From: CAZCAC01 sp964496575
GTDB taxonomy: Bacteria > Planctomycetota > UBA1135 > GCA-002686595
Assembly: GCA_964496575.1 (NCBI GenBank)
Contig: CAZCAC010000090.1
Coordinates: 1 to 34,711, forward strand
Length of the DNA: 34,711 bases
Direction: 5' to 3'
A program made the position numbers and the translations under genes. The notes under the pieces were generated by a model. That model did no database searches. It saw only the letters and a program-made list of their open reading frames with translations, and was not told where the DNA came from. Shown here piece after piece: positions 17,363 through 24,675 of this stretch. The stretch's first letter is position 1; every line of letters begins with the position of its first letter.

Positions 17363-17677
17363 ATGGAGGGGCCCGAGAGGCGCGAGTCCGAGGCCAACCG
17401 AATCGGCGCGCTCATCAATCGACTCCAGAGCGAGGAGCGCCTCATCAAGCACTTCGGTGGCTACCCCGAGCCCGGCGGGCCGGACAAGGCGTACAGCCCG
17501 CCGATCGAGGGTGCCGCCGACGTCTGGCCCCACGCCGAGGTCGACGAGATCCTCATCGAACCGATCGGCGAGGAGCTGACCATCGAGATCGCCTACCGTT
17601 CGGCTCGGGATCAGGAGCACGCCCTTGGAGCGCGGATCCGGGGGTGGCGGTGCGTCGAGCTTTGCGGCAGTGTATGA
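17363..17677 (+). CDS. Small protein of unknown function, start uncertain
   Basis: The frame from ATG 17363 gives 104 residues beginning MEGPERRESEANRIGAL and including EVDEILIEPIGEELTIEIAY. This looks like a real mixed alpha/beta small protein. The ribosome signal is awkward: the best site (GGGAGAG) serves ATG 17343 in another frame, which starts MFWKRKR and then loses sense. A small indel may separate the natural start from the body, or translation may really begin at 17363 with GGAAGAG directly adjacent. It follows the ATPase gene by about 50 nt and precedes the 17710 gene by 32 nt, so the three may be one transcript. No family recognised. Confidence 0.6.
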   Translation: MEGPERRESEANRIGALINRLQSEERLIKHFGGYPEPGGPDKAYSPPIEGAADVWPHAEVDEILIEPIGEELTIEIAYRSARDQEHALGARIRGWRCVELCGSV

Positions 17678-17709
17678 CCTCGTAGTCGAGAGGGAGGCCA
17701 CTGCAGATC

Positions 17710-18114
17710 ATGAAACGTCACTGGATCGAGTACCAGGAGACCCGCCCGCGCTGCCCGATGACCTACTGGGTCCACCACCTGATCGACGATGGACCCGCGC
17801 AGGACGGACAGGAGTTCGATCCGCCCAAACAACCGGTCGTGCCCGGGAAGGGGTATCCCCTGTTCAAGGTCGAGCTCGACGGCTTCATCTTCGAGTTCTC
17901 GTCGCTGGCGGAGATTCGCGTCTGCATCGAGACGCTCGGGAAGAAGCTGCTCCCGCGGACGATCGATCTCTCCCGCGAGCGCGGCACCGGCGCCGGGCCC
18001 AACTCCCACTGGCTGAGCCGGCTGCCGGCGTTCACCAAGTCCTGGAAGTACCGGGAGAAGGCGGTCACGTACTTGAGCGCGGCGCTGGAGGAGTTCGCGT
18101 CGTCCAGGGTCTGA
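17710..18114 (+). CDS. Conserved-type hypothetical protein
   Basis: This 134-residue protein starts at ATG 17710 and has a composition typical of soluble cytoplasmic proteins, with no signal peptide or membrane span. It contains KGYPLFKVELDGFIFEFSS, CIETLGKKLLPRTIDLSRER and a C-terminal NSHWLSRLPAFTKSWKYREK. The last block looks like a strongly conserved motif; I have the impression of small hypothetical proteins with a similar ending but cannot name a family. The preceding 17363 gene and this one may act together. Function is not assigned. Confidence 0.75.
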   Translation: MKRHWIEYQETRPRCPMTYWVHHLIDDGPAQDGQEFDPPKQPVVPGKGYPLFKVELDGFIFEFSSLAEIRVCIETLGKKLLPRTIDLSRERGTGAGPNSHWLSRLPAFTKSWKYREKAVTYLSAALEEFASSRV

Positions 18115-18247
18115 GGAGCGCCTCCGGGCCGGTTCCGTCGCCGTTCACATCTGAACGTCGTCCACCTCTCGCGGTCGAAGGCCCCGCGGTGCTATCGTGT
18201 GGCCCGTTCCGGCATCGCGGCTTCGAGCTCTGGAGGATGAGACTGAG

Positions 18248-19177
18248 ATGGGTTTGATTCGATTCACGATCGCGGCGGCGCTCCTCGCGCTTCTCACTCT
18301 CGGCTGCGGCGGGGGCCAGGAGTACAAGTGGCTGGTCGGCTACTCGCAGTGCAACCGCGCCGAGCCGTGGCGGCAGCAGATGGACACCGACATCAAGGAG
18401 AACGCAGCCAGGCACGCCGAGATCAAGCTGATCATGAAGGACGCCCAGAACGAGGCGATCCAGCAGATCGCCCACGTCAAGGAGTTCATCACCCAGGAGG
18501 TCGATCTCCTGATCATCTCGCCCAAGGACACCAGCCTCACCGCGGCGGTCGCCGAGGCCCACGACGCCGGGATTCCGGTGATCGTGCTCGACCGCGCCGT
18601 CGACGGCGAGAAGTACACGTGCTTCATCGGCGCCGACAACGAGAAGATCGGCGCTGAGGTGGGCAAGTGGGTCGTGGAGCAGCTCGGCGGCAAGGGCAAC
18701 GTCGTCGAGCTGAAGGGGCTCTCCTCGAGCGTCCCCTCCGGGCACCGGTCCCTGCCGTTTCGCAAGGCCCTCGAGGGGACCGAGATCGAGATCGTCTACG
18801 AGGCCGACATGGAGTGGCTGAGCGAGAAGGCGCGCGAGAAGATGCTCGCCGCCCTTCAGCGCAACCCCGACCCCGGCAGCATCCAGCTCGTCTACGGCGC
18901 CAACGATCCCGCTGCGATCGCCGCCTACAACGCGGCCAAGGATCTGGGACGCGAGGAGGAGATGCTCTTCGTCGGCGTCGACGCTCTCCCGCACGAGGGG
19001 CTCGAGGCGGTGCGCAGCGGGATCCTCGACGCGACCTTCGAGTACAACACCTGCGCCGATCTCGCCATCGAGAATGGACTGAAGCTCCTCGCCGGCGAGA
19101 CGGTCGAGAAGCAGATCATCCTCGGCACGCGCCTGTTCACCCCCGAGAACCTCGACAGCGGAGGCGAGGCGCGGTAG
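18248..19177 (+). CDS. Sugar-binding lipoprotein of an ABC transporter, RbsB-like (periplasmic-binding protein fold)
   Basis: The product has 309 residues from ATG 18248, with GGAGG about 11 nt upstream; the frame is open earlier but the lipoprotein signal sets the start. The N-terminus MGLIRFTIAAALLALLTLGC ends in a lipobox cysteine followed by GGG, so it is membrane anchored. The rest is a type I periplasmic-binding fold: VGYSQCNRAEPWRQQM (ligand strand), LLIISPKDTSLTAAVAEAHD, IPVIVLDRAV and LVYGANDPAAIAAYNAAKD, all typical for ribose/galactose/xylose binders. It has no transporter genes beside it. The RbsA/RbsC pair at 9927-12406 lacks a binding protein, so the two probably form one importer despite the 6-kb gap. 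Its TAG stop is the first base triplet of the large palindrome at 19175. Confidence 0.93.
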   Translation: MGLIRFTIAAALLALLTLGCGGGQEYKWLVGYSQCNRAEPWRQQMDTDIKENAARHAEIKLIMKDAQNEAIQQIAHVKEFITQEVDLLIISPKDTSLTAAVAEAHDAGIPVIVLDRAVDGEKYTCFIGADNEKIGAEVGKWVVEQLGGKGNVVELKGLSSSVPSGHRSLPFRKALEGTEIEIVYEADMEWLSEKAREKMLAALQRNPDPGSIQLVYGANDPAAIAAYNAAKDLGREEEMLFVGVDALPHEGLEAVRSGILDATFEYNTCADLAIENGLKLLAGETVEKQIILGTRLFTPENLDSGGEAR

Positions 19178-19273
19178 TACGGAACCAGGTTCATTTTCAC
19201 ACACTTCCCGAGACCGGGGCGCGAAGCGCCCCGGTCTCGGGAAGTGTGTGAAAATGAACCTGGTTCCGTACTA
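19175..19273. repeat. Perfect 99-bp palindrome (48-bp arms, GAA loop) between convergent genes
   Basis: Arms 19175-19222 and 19226-19273 are exact reverse complements over all 48 bases; the loop is GAA at 19223-19225. The outer arm holds GGAACCAGGTTCATTTTCACAC and its complement, described in part; the inner arm is GC-rich. It begins at the stop codon of the binding-protein gene and ends 5 nt before the stop of the receiver gene at 19279. It could serve as a bidirectional terminator. Perfection over 48 bp, however, suggests a young mobile or REP/MITE-like element, or active maintenance, rather than an ordinary terminator. Confidence 0.95.
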
Positions 19274-19278
19274 GCGTA

Positions 19279-19659
19279 CTACGCCAGCTCTCTGGCCAGC
19301 TCGATGAAGCGTGCCTGGTCGATCGGCTTGGGCACGTAGCCGTCCGGCGGCGGGACCTGCTTGCGGGAGGAGATGAACCTCTCGAAGTCGTCGGACACGC
19401 CCGTCACGATGATGATCGGGATGTCTTTGAGCTTCTCGCTATCGCGCAGCTCGCGGTAGAGGCGGACCCCGCTCTTCTCCGGCATGGTGATGTCCAGGGA
19501 GATCAGGTCGGGGCGTTGCTCCTCCAGGATGGCGCGCGCCTGGGCTCCGTCGCCCGCCGAGATCGTGGCGAAACCGTTGTCTTCCAGGAGTGTGGTCAGG
19601 AACGCCACGGTGTCCGGTTCGTCGTCGACGACCAGGACCGTCTTCTTGCCATCCGTCAT
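19279..19659 (-). CDS. Stand-alone response-regulator receiver (CheY-like)
   Basis: This 126-residue protein is a complete receiver domain with no output domain. Acidic pocket residues are Asp12-Asp13, the phospho-acceptor is Asp56 in LISLDITMP, the conserved Thr is in IIIVTG, and the Lys is in GYVPKPID. It ends the minus-strand redox/signalling run and starts 8 nt after the histidine kinase stop, so the kinase is its likely phosphodonor. Its C-terminal half (FERFISSRKQVPPPDGYVPK) closely parallels the receiver fused to the Fe-S protein at 21147, so the two receivers are probably related by duplication and may be served by the same kinase. Confidence 0.95.
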   Translation of the reverse strand: MTDGKKTVLVVDDEPDTVAFLTTLLEDNGFATISAGDGAQARAILEEQRPDLISLDITMPEKSGVRLYRELRDSEKLKDIPIIIVTGVSDDFERFISSRKQVPPPDGYVPKPIDQARFIELARELA

Positions 19660-19667
19660 TGCTCTGT

Positions 19668-21146
19668 CTAATCCTCTGCGATCACCTGTTCGTCCCGCTC
19701 GTCGGCCTCCTTCAGCACGGGCTTCCGCGGAAGGACGACGGCGATGCGAGTGCCATGTCCGAGCTCCGACTCCAGCTCCAGCCGCCCGCCGTGGGCGTTC
19801 GCGATCTTGTTCGCGATGAAGAGTCCCAGCCCCGTGCCCTTCACCCCCTTGGAGGTGAAGAAGAGGCTGAAGGCCTTCTCGCGAGTCTCGCGATCCATGC
19901 CGATGCCGTCGTCGCTCAGCTCGAAGGTGACGCTATCGGATTGACCGCTGCAGCGGAATACGACCTTGTGCTCAGACTTCTTGTCGTCGACCCGACACGC
20001 GTCGAGCGAGTTCTCCAGCAGGTTGATCAGGAGTGAGCGAACGGCCAGGCGGTCCGCGTCGAATTCGCCGATCTCGGGGTCGAAATCGGTCTCCACCTCG
20101 ACCTTCAGCTCCGCCGCCCGCGACTGCTGCACCGAGACGACCTCCTCGGCGAGCGGGATGGCGGGAACCGGCTCCAGGTTGGGAGTACGTTCCTTTGCGT
20201 AGTAGAGGATGTTGAGCACCATCGCGCGGATCCGGTCGACGTTGCGCTCGACCATCTCCAGCCCCTGCTCCTGGCGCGCCTTCTTCTCCTTGGCGATTCC
20301 CGTCTTCAGCAGGTACATCCCGCCGTCGAGCCCGTTGAGCAGCCCCTTGACGCCGTGCGAAACCGAGCTGATCAGGAGGCCGATCGACTCCAGCTGCGAC
20401 TGCAGCTCGCGGATCGGGGTGATGTCCGCGCTCATCTCCATCACCCGCGAGATGTTCCCCGCGGCGTCGCGGATCGGCGCGGTGTAGACCAGCGTGTTGA
20501 TGCTGTCGCCCTTCTCGGAGGTGACCACCTCCTCGGAGTGATGGACCTCGCCGTCGCGGAAGGTCTCCTGGACCGCGCAGGGGATGCACTGCTCGCCGCG
20601 GTGCTTGTAGATCTCGTAGCACTGGCAGCCGAGATCGTCGCCGAAGGTCTCCTTGAAGAGGCGGTTCGCCTCGGTGATACGCAGGTTCGTGTCCTGGATC
20701 GAGATGTAGCAGGGCACCTCGTTGAAGAGCGTCCGGTACCGCTCCCGGCTCTCGCGGAGCCGCCGCTGCAGCATCTTGATCGCGGTGATGTCCGCCGAGA
20801 GCTCGATCACCGAGGTGATCTCTCCCGACTCGTCGCGGATCGGAGTGGTGTAGACGATGACCGAGATCTCCCGGCCGTCCTTCGTCCTGACGTGCTCCTC
20901 GCTGCTGTGCCGCCGCCCCTCCCGGAAGGAGAGAGCGGCGGGGCACACCTCACAGGGCTCGGAGCGGGACTTGTAGAGCTGGTAGCAGTGCCGCCCCTCG
21001 TAGTCCCCGAAGTCCTCGATGAACCGACGGTTGGCGTGGATGACCCTGAGGTCTCGGTCCTGCACCGTCAGGTAACAGGGGAGCGCTTCGAAGTACTCTC
21101 GAAACGGCAGCTTGTCCAGGTCCGCTCCGTTGCCCACCATTGACAC
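19668..21146 (-). CDS. Soluble histidine kinase with two cysteine-bearing PAS domains
   Basis: The 492-residue protein starts at GTG 21146 (ATG 21140 is an alternative) just after the stop of the Fe-S gene, with AGGA upstream. Two PAS domains (about 18-125 and 140-247) are tandem copies. Each carries four cysteines at identical spacing: Cys24, 54, 65, 68 and Cys146, 174/176, 187, 190, shifted by exactly 122 (Cys174 is extra). Each contains a C-x2-C and both end in an 'IRDxxGxIxxVxExSADIT' type strand. The kinase core follows: His264 in SSVSHGVKGLL, N-box NLLENSLDA, DDGIGMD, and GTGLGLFIANKIA. There is no membrane span, so it senses an internal signal. The cysteines could hold an Fe-S cluster or form a disulfide; that is inference, supported by the adjacent Hdr-like electron-transfer genes. 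Confidence 0.94.
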   Translation of the reverse strand: MSMVGNGADLDKLPFREYFEALPCYLTVQDRDLRVIHANRRFIEDFGDYEGRHCYQLYKSRSEPCEVCPAALSFREGRRHSSEEHVRTKDGREISVIVYTTPIRDESGEITSVIELSADITAIKMLQRRLRESRERYRTLFNEVPCYISIQDTNLRITEANRLFKETFGDDLGCQCYEIYKHRGEQCIPCAVQETFRDGEVHHSEEVVTSEKGDSINTLVYTAPIRDAAGNISRVMEMSADITPIRELQSQLESIGLLISSVSHGVKGLLNGLDGGMYLLKTGIAKEKKARQEQGLEMVERNVDRIRAMVLNILYYAKERTPNLEPVPAIPLAEEVVSVQQSRAAELKVEVETDFDPEIGEFDADRLAVRSLLINLLENSLDACRVDDKKSEHKVVFRCSGQSDSVTFELSDDGIGMDRETREKAFSLFFTSKGVKGTGLGLFIANKIANAHGGRLELESELGHGTRIAVVLPRKPVLKEADERDEQVIAED

Positions 21147-22916
21147 CTACTTCCTGGCCAGTTCCAGGATCTTGCGCACGTTGACCAGGAGGGTCTCCTC
21201 GTCGACGGGTTTGTCGAGGTAGCCCTCGGGGCGGCGCACCTCGCGGTCGTAGATCAGTCGCCGGAGCTCCGGCTTGCCGGTGATGATACAGACCGGAGTC
21301 TCGCCGAGCTCGGGATCGCCCCTCAGGGCCTCGAAAACCTCGCCGCCGTCGCGGCCGGGCATCGAGAGGTCGAGGGTGATCAGGTCCGGCTTCTCGGAGC
21401 GGGCCAGGGCGATGCCGTCGTCGCCGTTCTGCGCCTGCAGGACGGTCGCGCCGTTGTCCTCGAGCACCGTGGCGAGGAACACGCAGATGTCCGGCTCGTC
21501 GTCGATGATCAGGATCTTGCGGCCTTCGAGGACGTCGGCCTCGGGGGCCACGGGGGCCTCGACCGGGGCAGCCTCGGCGGGGGCCTCGACCGGAGCGTCT
21601 TCCGGCTTCTCTTCGATTACCAGGGCGTTGGCCACCAGGTTCACCAGCTGGGTCACCTCCATGCCGAGCTTGTAGTGCTTGACCACGTCGGCCAACCCGT
21701 CCACGCAGTTGTGGCACGAGGTGACGACGATGCTGGCACCGGTCTCCTTGAGCTGGTTGGCCTTGATCTCGCCCGACTTCAGGCGCCGCGCCGCGTACTC
21801 GGACATCGACATCGCACCACCGCCACCGGTGCAGCAGTAGTTCTCGGCGCGGTTGGGGTACATCTCGCGGAAGTCCTCGCAGACCATGTTGAGCAGCTCG
21901 CGAGGCTCTTCCCAGAGACCGCAGCTGCGCGCGTTGTTGCAGGAGTCGTGGAAGGTGACCGGCGTCGAGTTCTTCGACTTGTCGACTTTGATCCGCCCCT
22001 CCTTGATGTAGTTGATCATGGTGAGCACGGAGCTCTCGAACTCGAAGGGGATGTCCATCCCCGCCCAGTTCGGGCCCTCGCAGGCGGTCGAGCGGTAGCC
22101 GTGGCCGCACTCGGAGATCACCACCTTCTTGACTCCGGTCTCGATCGCCTTCTCGTAGACGCGCCGGGCGACCGATCCGCCGAGGTCGTCGTCACCGGAG
22201 AAGAGGCCGAAGTTGGTCATGTCCCAGCCTTCGGTCGGCATCATGTAGCTCTCGCCGGCGGCCCAGAAGATCTTGGCCGCGTCGGCGATGGTCCGCGGGT
22301 CGTACTTCGCCTCCCGCGGGTTGATCGTGTACATGATGTCCTTGCCGGGCGCGTCGATCGGGATCTCGGCGTTCTCGTCACCGACCTCGTCGACGAGCTC
22401 CTCGGACATCCATTCCAGCGTCTCGATGTAGTCCTCCTTGAGGACGCCCATCTGGTTGCCGAGCTCCCACTGGTCCTTGCTGACCACGGCGACGCCCTCG
22501 GGCATGACGCCCACGGAGACGAGCAGCCCGCGCGCCATGCGGTTGAAGGTCGCGTGGTCGACGCCCATCGGGCAGTTCAGGGTGCAGCGTCGGCAGTTGG
22601 TGCACTTGCCGAAGACGGTGTCCTTGAGCTCCTCGAGCTCCTCCTCGGTGTAGACGCTGCCGCCCTTGACCCACCAGGGGAAGACGCGACCGGTCCAGTC
22701 GAAATGGTGCTTGAACAGCTTGCGGATCTTGTCCGCCTTGTACGGCGGCGCATAGGTCTCATCGCCCGGGTTGGCCAGGACATAGTGGCAGGAGTCGACG
22801 CAGCTGCCGCAGTGCACGCAGGCGGCGAGGGAACCGACGATCTGCCGGTTCAGTTTCATCCCCATCCGCTCGATGACCTTCTCTGCCTTGTAGTGGCGTT
22901 CCTTGTTCTTGCTCAT
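21147..22916 (-). CDS. HdrD/TmcB/DsrK-like Fe-S oxidoreductase fused to a C-terminal receiver domain
   Basis: This 589-residue protein starts at ATG 22916 with GGAAAGG upstream. Two [4Fe-4S] ferredoxin motifs are intact: Cys33/36/39/43 and Cys105/108/111/115, with Cys in CVHCGSCVDSC and CTNCRRCTLNC. The Fe-S reductase part follows with one degenerate CCG domain (SECGHGYRS) and one complete CCG domain (HDSCNNARSCG, ENYCCTGGGGAM, SCHNCVDG), as in HdrD, TmcB and DsrK, which pass electrons between a membrane cytochrome and thiol/disulfide or other acceptors. A Pro/Ala/Glu linker (about 438-465) leads to a complete receiver domain (466-589) with IIDDEPD and phospho-Asp516 in LITLDLSMP. The fusion implies that phosphorylation or redox state links this enzyme to the kinase encoded next. 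The membrane cytochrome gene lies 45 nt upstream. The electron acceptor is unknown. Confidence 0.93.
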   Translation of the reverse strand: MSKNKERHYKAEKVIERMGMKLNRQIVGSLAACVHCGSCVDSCHYVLANPGDETYAPPYKADKIRKLFKHHFDWTGRVFPWWVKGGSVYTEEELEELKDTVFGKCTNCRRCTLNCPMGVDHATFNRMARGLLVSVGVMPEGVAVVSKDQWELGNQMGVLKEDYIETLEWMSEELVDEVGDENAEIPIDAPGKDIMYTINPREAKYDPRTIADAAKIFWAAGESYMMPTEGWDMTNFGLFSGDDDLGGSVARRVYEKAIETGVKKVVISECGHGYRSTACEGPNWAGMDIPFEFESSVLTMINYIKEGRIKVDKSKNSTPVTFHDSCNNARSCGLWEEPRELLNMVCEDFREMYPNRAENYCCTGGGGAMSMSEYAARRLKSGEIKANQLKETGASIVVTSCHNCVDGLADVVKHYKLGMEVTQLVNLVANALVIEEKPEDAPVEAPAEAAPVEAPVAPEADVLEGRKILIIDDEPDICVFLATVLEDNGATVLQAQNGDDGIALARSEKPDLITLDLSMPGRDGGEVFEALRGDPELGETPVCIITGKPELRRLIYDREVRRPEGYLDKPVDEETLLVNVRKILELARK

Positions 22917-22961
22917 CTTATATAGCCTTTCCGTTCGTTCGTGGGTCTCGTGGGGTGAAGG

Positions 22962-23660
22962 TCAACTCCGGGTGGCGTTGCCGCGGGTCATGGGGAGCAC
23001 TCCACGGTGGCCCAGCGTCCGTCCGAGGTAGTAGCGGGTGAACGGGTAGTACAGGTAGTGCGAGATCTTGCTGAACGGCACGTACAGCAGGAAGAAGGCC
23101 GTCATCAGGAAGAACATCAGCAGCCATCCTTCCCCGGCCTCGTAGCCGGTCGTCCCGCCCCGAGGAGCGGCGAAGAACGCGCTGAGGAACCAGACGGTCA
23201 GGAGGATCAGGCTGAAGTAGTCGTCGGGCGAGCTGATGCTCTTCATCATCGTGTCGGTCACCCGGCGGATGATGCGGCGGCAGGCGACCAGGAAGGCGCC
23301 GCCGATGATGATCTGCAGCAGCAGCACCACCACTGACGAGTCCATCGATGCGGGCCAGTAGGGGATCAGGAAGGACATCAGGATCGCCGCGACCACACCG
23401 AGGTGGAAGATGACGAACTGGATGTAGAAGCCGAGATTGCGCCGGCTGCTCTCCATCGCCCAGGGCATCGCCACGACGCCGATCGAGTAGATGCTCCCCT
23501 TCTTCGGGTTGGTCAGCGTCTGGTCGCCGGTCTTCGGCTGCCGGTCGCGCCCCTGCTTGAAGCGGAAGAACCAGATCAGGCGGGTGGTGTAGACCAGGGC
23601 CATGATGACCAGGGCCACCTCCTGGAGCGTGTGTGCGGAGAAGTGCAGGAAATCGCTCAT
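22962..23660 (-). CDS. Membrane cytochrome b subunit, NarI/DsrM/TmcC-like
   Basis: This 232-residue protein starts at ATG 23660 with GAGG about 9 nt upstream. I see five likely membrane spans: about residues 10-30, 78-98, 108-126, 147-166 and 180-200. Histidines suited to heme b binding occur in the first span (FLHFSAHT), the second (FVIFHLGVV) and after the last (SKISHYLYYPF). Length and layout match the NarI/DsrM/HdrE/TmcC group, which takes electrons from or to quinone and partners with an HdrD-like Fe-S protein. That partner is the next gene. Together they form a two-subunit quinone-linked core, lacking the multiheme cytochrome and extra subunits of full Tmc or Dsr complexes in this window. 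The direction of electron flow cannot be told. Confidence 0.88.
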   Translation of the reverse strand: MSDFLHFSAHTLQEVALVIMALVYTTRLIWFFRFKQGRDRQPKTGDQTLTNPKKGSIYSIGVVAMPWAMESSRRNLGFYIQFVIFHLGVVAAILMSFLIPYWPASMDSSVVVLLLQIIIGGAFLVACRRIIRRVTDTMMKSISSPDDYFSLILLTVWFLSAFFAAPRGGTTGYEAGEGWLLMFFLMTAFFLLYVPFSKISHYLYYPFTRYYLGRTLGHRGVLPMTRGNATRS

Positions 23661-23685
23661 CGTCGTGTCCTCTTGTTCCTGTGCT

Positions 23686-24207
23686 CTAGAGCTGGCCTTC
23701 GAACGCCTTGACTTCGTTGTGGTCGTTCACGCAGATGACCACCTCCCGGACCCCCGTCTTCCCGTTGGCGAGGTAGTCTTTGATCGCCTTCACCGTGACC
23801 CGAGCGCTGTCGGGCAGCGGGAAGCCGTAGAATCCGCGGGCCATCGCCGGGAAGGCGACGCGGGGAATCCCCTTCTCGTCGGCGAGCTTCAAGGTGTTGA
23901 AGATCGTCTTGACGAGCTTCTCCTCGAAGTCCGGCTCCTGGAACTTGGGGCCGACCGCGTGGAGGATGTACTCCGCCGGCAGCTTTCCGGATCCGCTGGC
24001 GACGACGCCGCAGGTCTCGACCGGACCGAGCTCGTTGAGCTCCTGCTGAACCTTCGGTCCGCCTCGAACCGCGATGGCGTTGCCGAACCCTGTGCCGAGG
24101 GCCAGGTCGGACGTTGCGTAGTAGACGAAAGCGTCGATCTCGTAGAGCGTGATGTCCTCGCGGACGACGCGCACGGTCGCGTCGCTGATGGTGACCTGTT
24201 CCGGCAT
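23686..24207 (-). CDS. Macro-domain protein
   Basis: The product has 173 residues from ATG 24207; the open frame extends upstream, but homology-like sequence begins at MPEQVTISDATVRVV. There is no good ribosome site, so the start is tentative. It is a single macro domain: the binding strand is altered (DAFVYYATSDLALGTGFGNA where canonical members have VNAAN), with the glycine-rich loop AIAVRGGPKVQQEL, the YILHAVGP strand and IPRVAFPAMARGFYGFP. Macro domains bind or hydrolyse ADP-ribose or related nucleotides. It is the first gene of the redox/signalling run, 25 nt before the cytochrome gene. A link to NAD-derived signals is possible but inferred from position only. Confidence 0.87.
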   Translation of the reverse strand: MPEQVTISDATVRVVREDITLYEIDAFVYYATSDLALGTGFGNAIAVRGGPKVQQELNELGPVETCGVVASGSGKLPAEYILHAVGPKFQEPDFEEKLVKTIFNTLKLADEKGIPRVAFPAMARGFYGFPLPDSARVTVKAIKDYLANGKTGVREVVICVNDHNEVKAFEGQL

Positions 24208-24675
24208 GAGGTGAGTCGCGGCGAGAAAGAGAGAAACCGAGCCAGGGGTTCGCCATCGGCCCCTGCCCGGTCGGGCCCTGGTTTGGGTGAAGGATCGGCG
24301 AGCGGGAGCAGTGCACTCCCGAAGGCATCGCGGCATTGTCAAGCTCGTCCAATCCTATCGGATTCTATTCCTACCAAACCTACAGGGTAAGTCATGGAGG
24401 GAATGTATTCCTACATCGATAGTGGGACATCCTCAAGACTCCTCGTCGCCAAAACGGCGTACAAACGCGGCAAAAAAAGGGATCGCTTCCAGCGATAAAC
24501 GATTCGCGCTCCGACGTGGTGCGTACTGGCCACAGCTCTAGGGAGTAATTTCGAGACGCTTTGGTTCGCCTCACGAATCGCGCCGTCTTCCCGCGTCCGG
24601 CGTGCGGGAATACTGGACCGCCGGAGTCGGTGATCTACCCTCTGGGCCCGCCTTCCCCCGACCACCCCGAGAACC
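24208..24675. other. 468-nt intergenic region with an AT-richer centre
   Basis: This gap separates the divergent macro-domain and pyruvate-kinase-like genes. From about 24335 to 24560 it is visibly richer in A/T than the rest of the window and probably holds both promoters. It contains the short inverted repeat GGAAT-GT-ATTCC near 24395-24410 and a minus-strand terminator-like hairpin at 24471-24496. An open frame at 24287-24541 has neither ribosome site nor protein-like composition, and I do not call it. Confidence 0.5.
24471..24496 (-). terminator. Terminator-like hairpin with T-run on the minus strand
   Basis: On the minus strand ATCGCT-GGA-AGCGAT forms a perfect 6-bp stem with a 3-nt loop, then CCCC and seven Ts. 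The four-base gap before the T-run and the short stem make it weak. No minus-strand gene lies just upstream of it (the pyruvate-kinase-like gene is on the plus strand). If real, it would end an antisense or small RNA, or attenuate the macro-domain operon leader. Confidence 0.35.

Noticed and set aside
21147..23660. Dissimilatory sulfite reduction (DsrMK) genes
   Set aside because: No dsrAB, dsrC or other Dsr genes are present, and the Fe-S protein is fused to a receiver. Only a structural resemblance to DsrK/DsrM is supported.
24287..24541. 84-codon plus-strand frame in the AT-rich gap
   Set aside because: No ribosome site, no protein-like pattern, and it lies over the likely promoter region.
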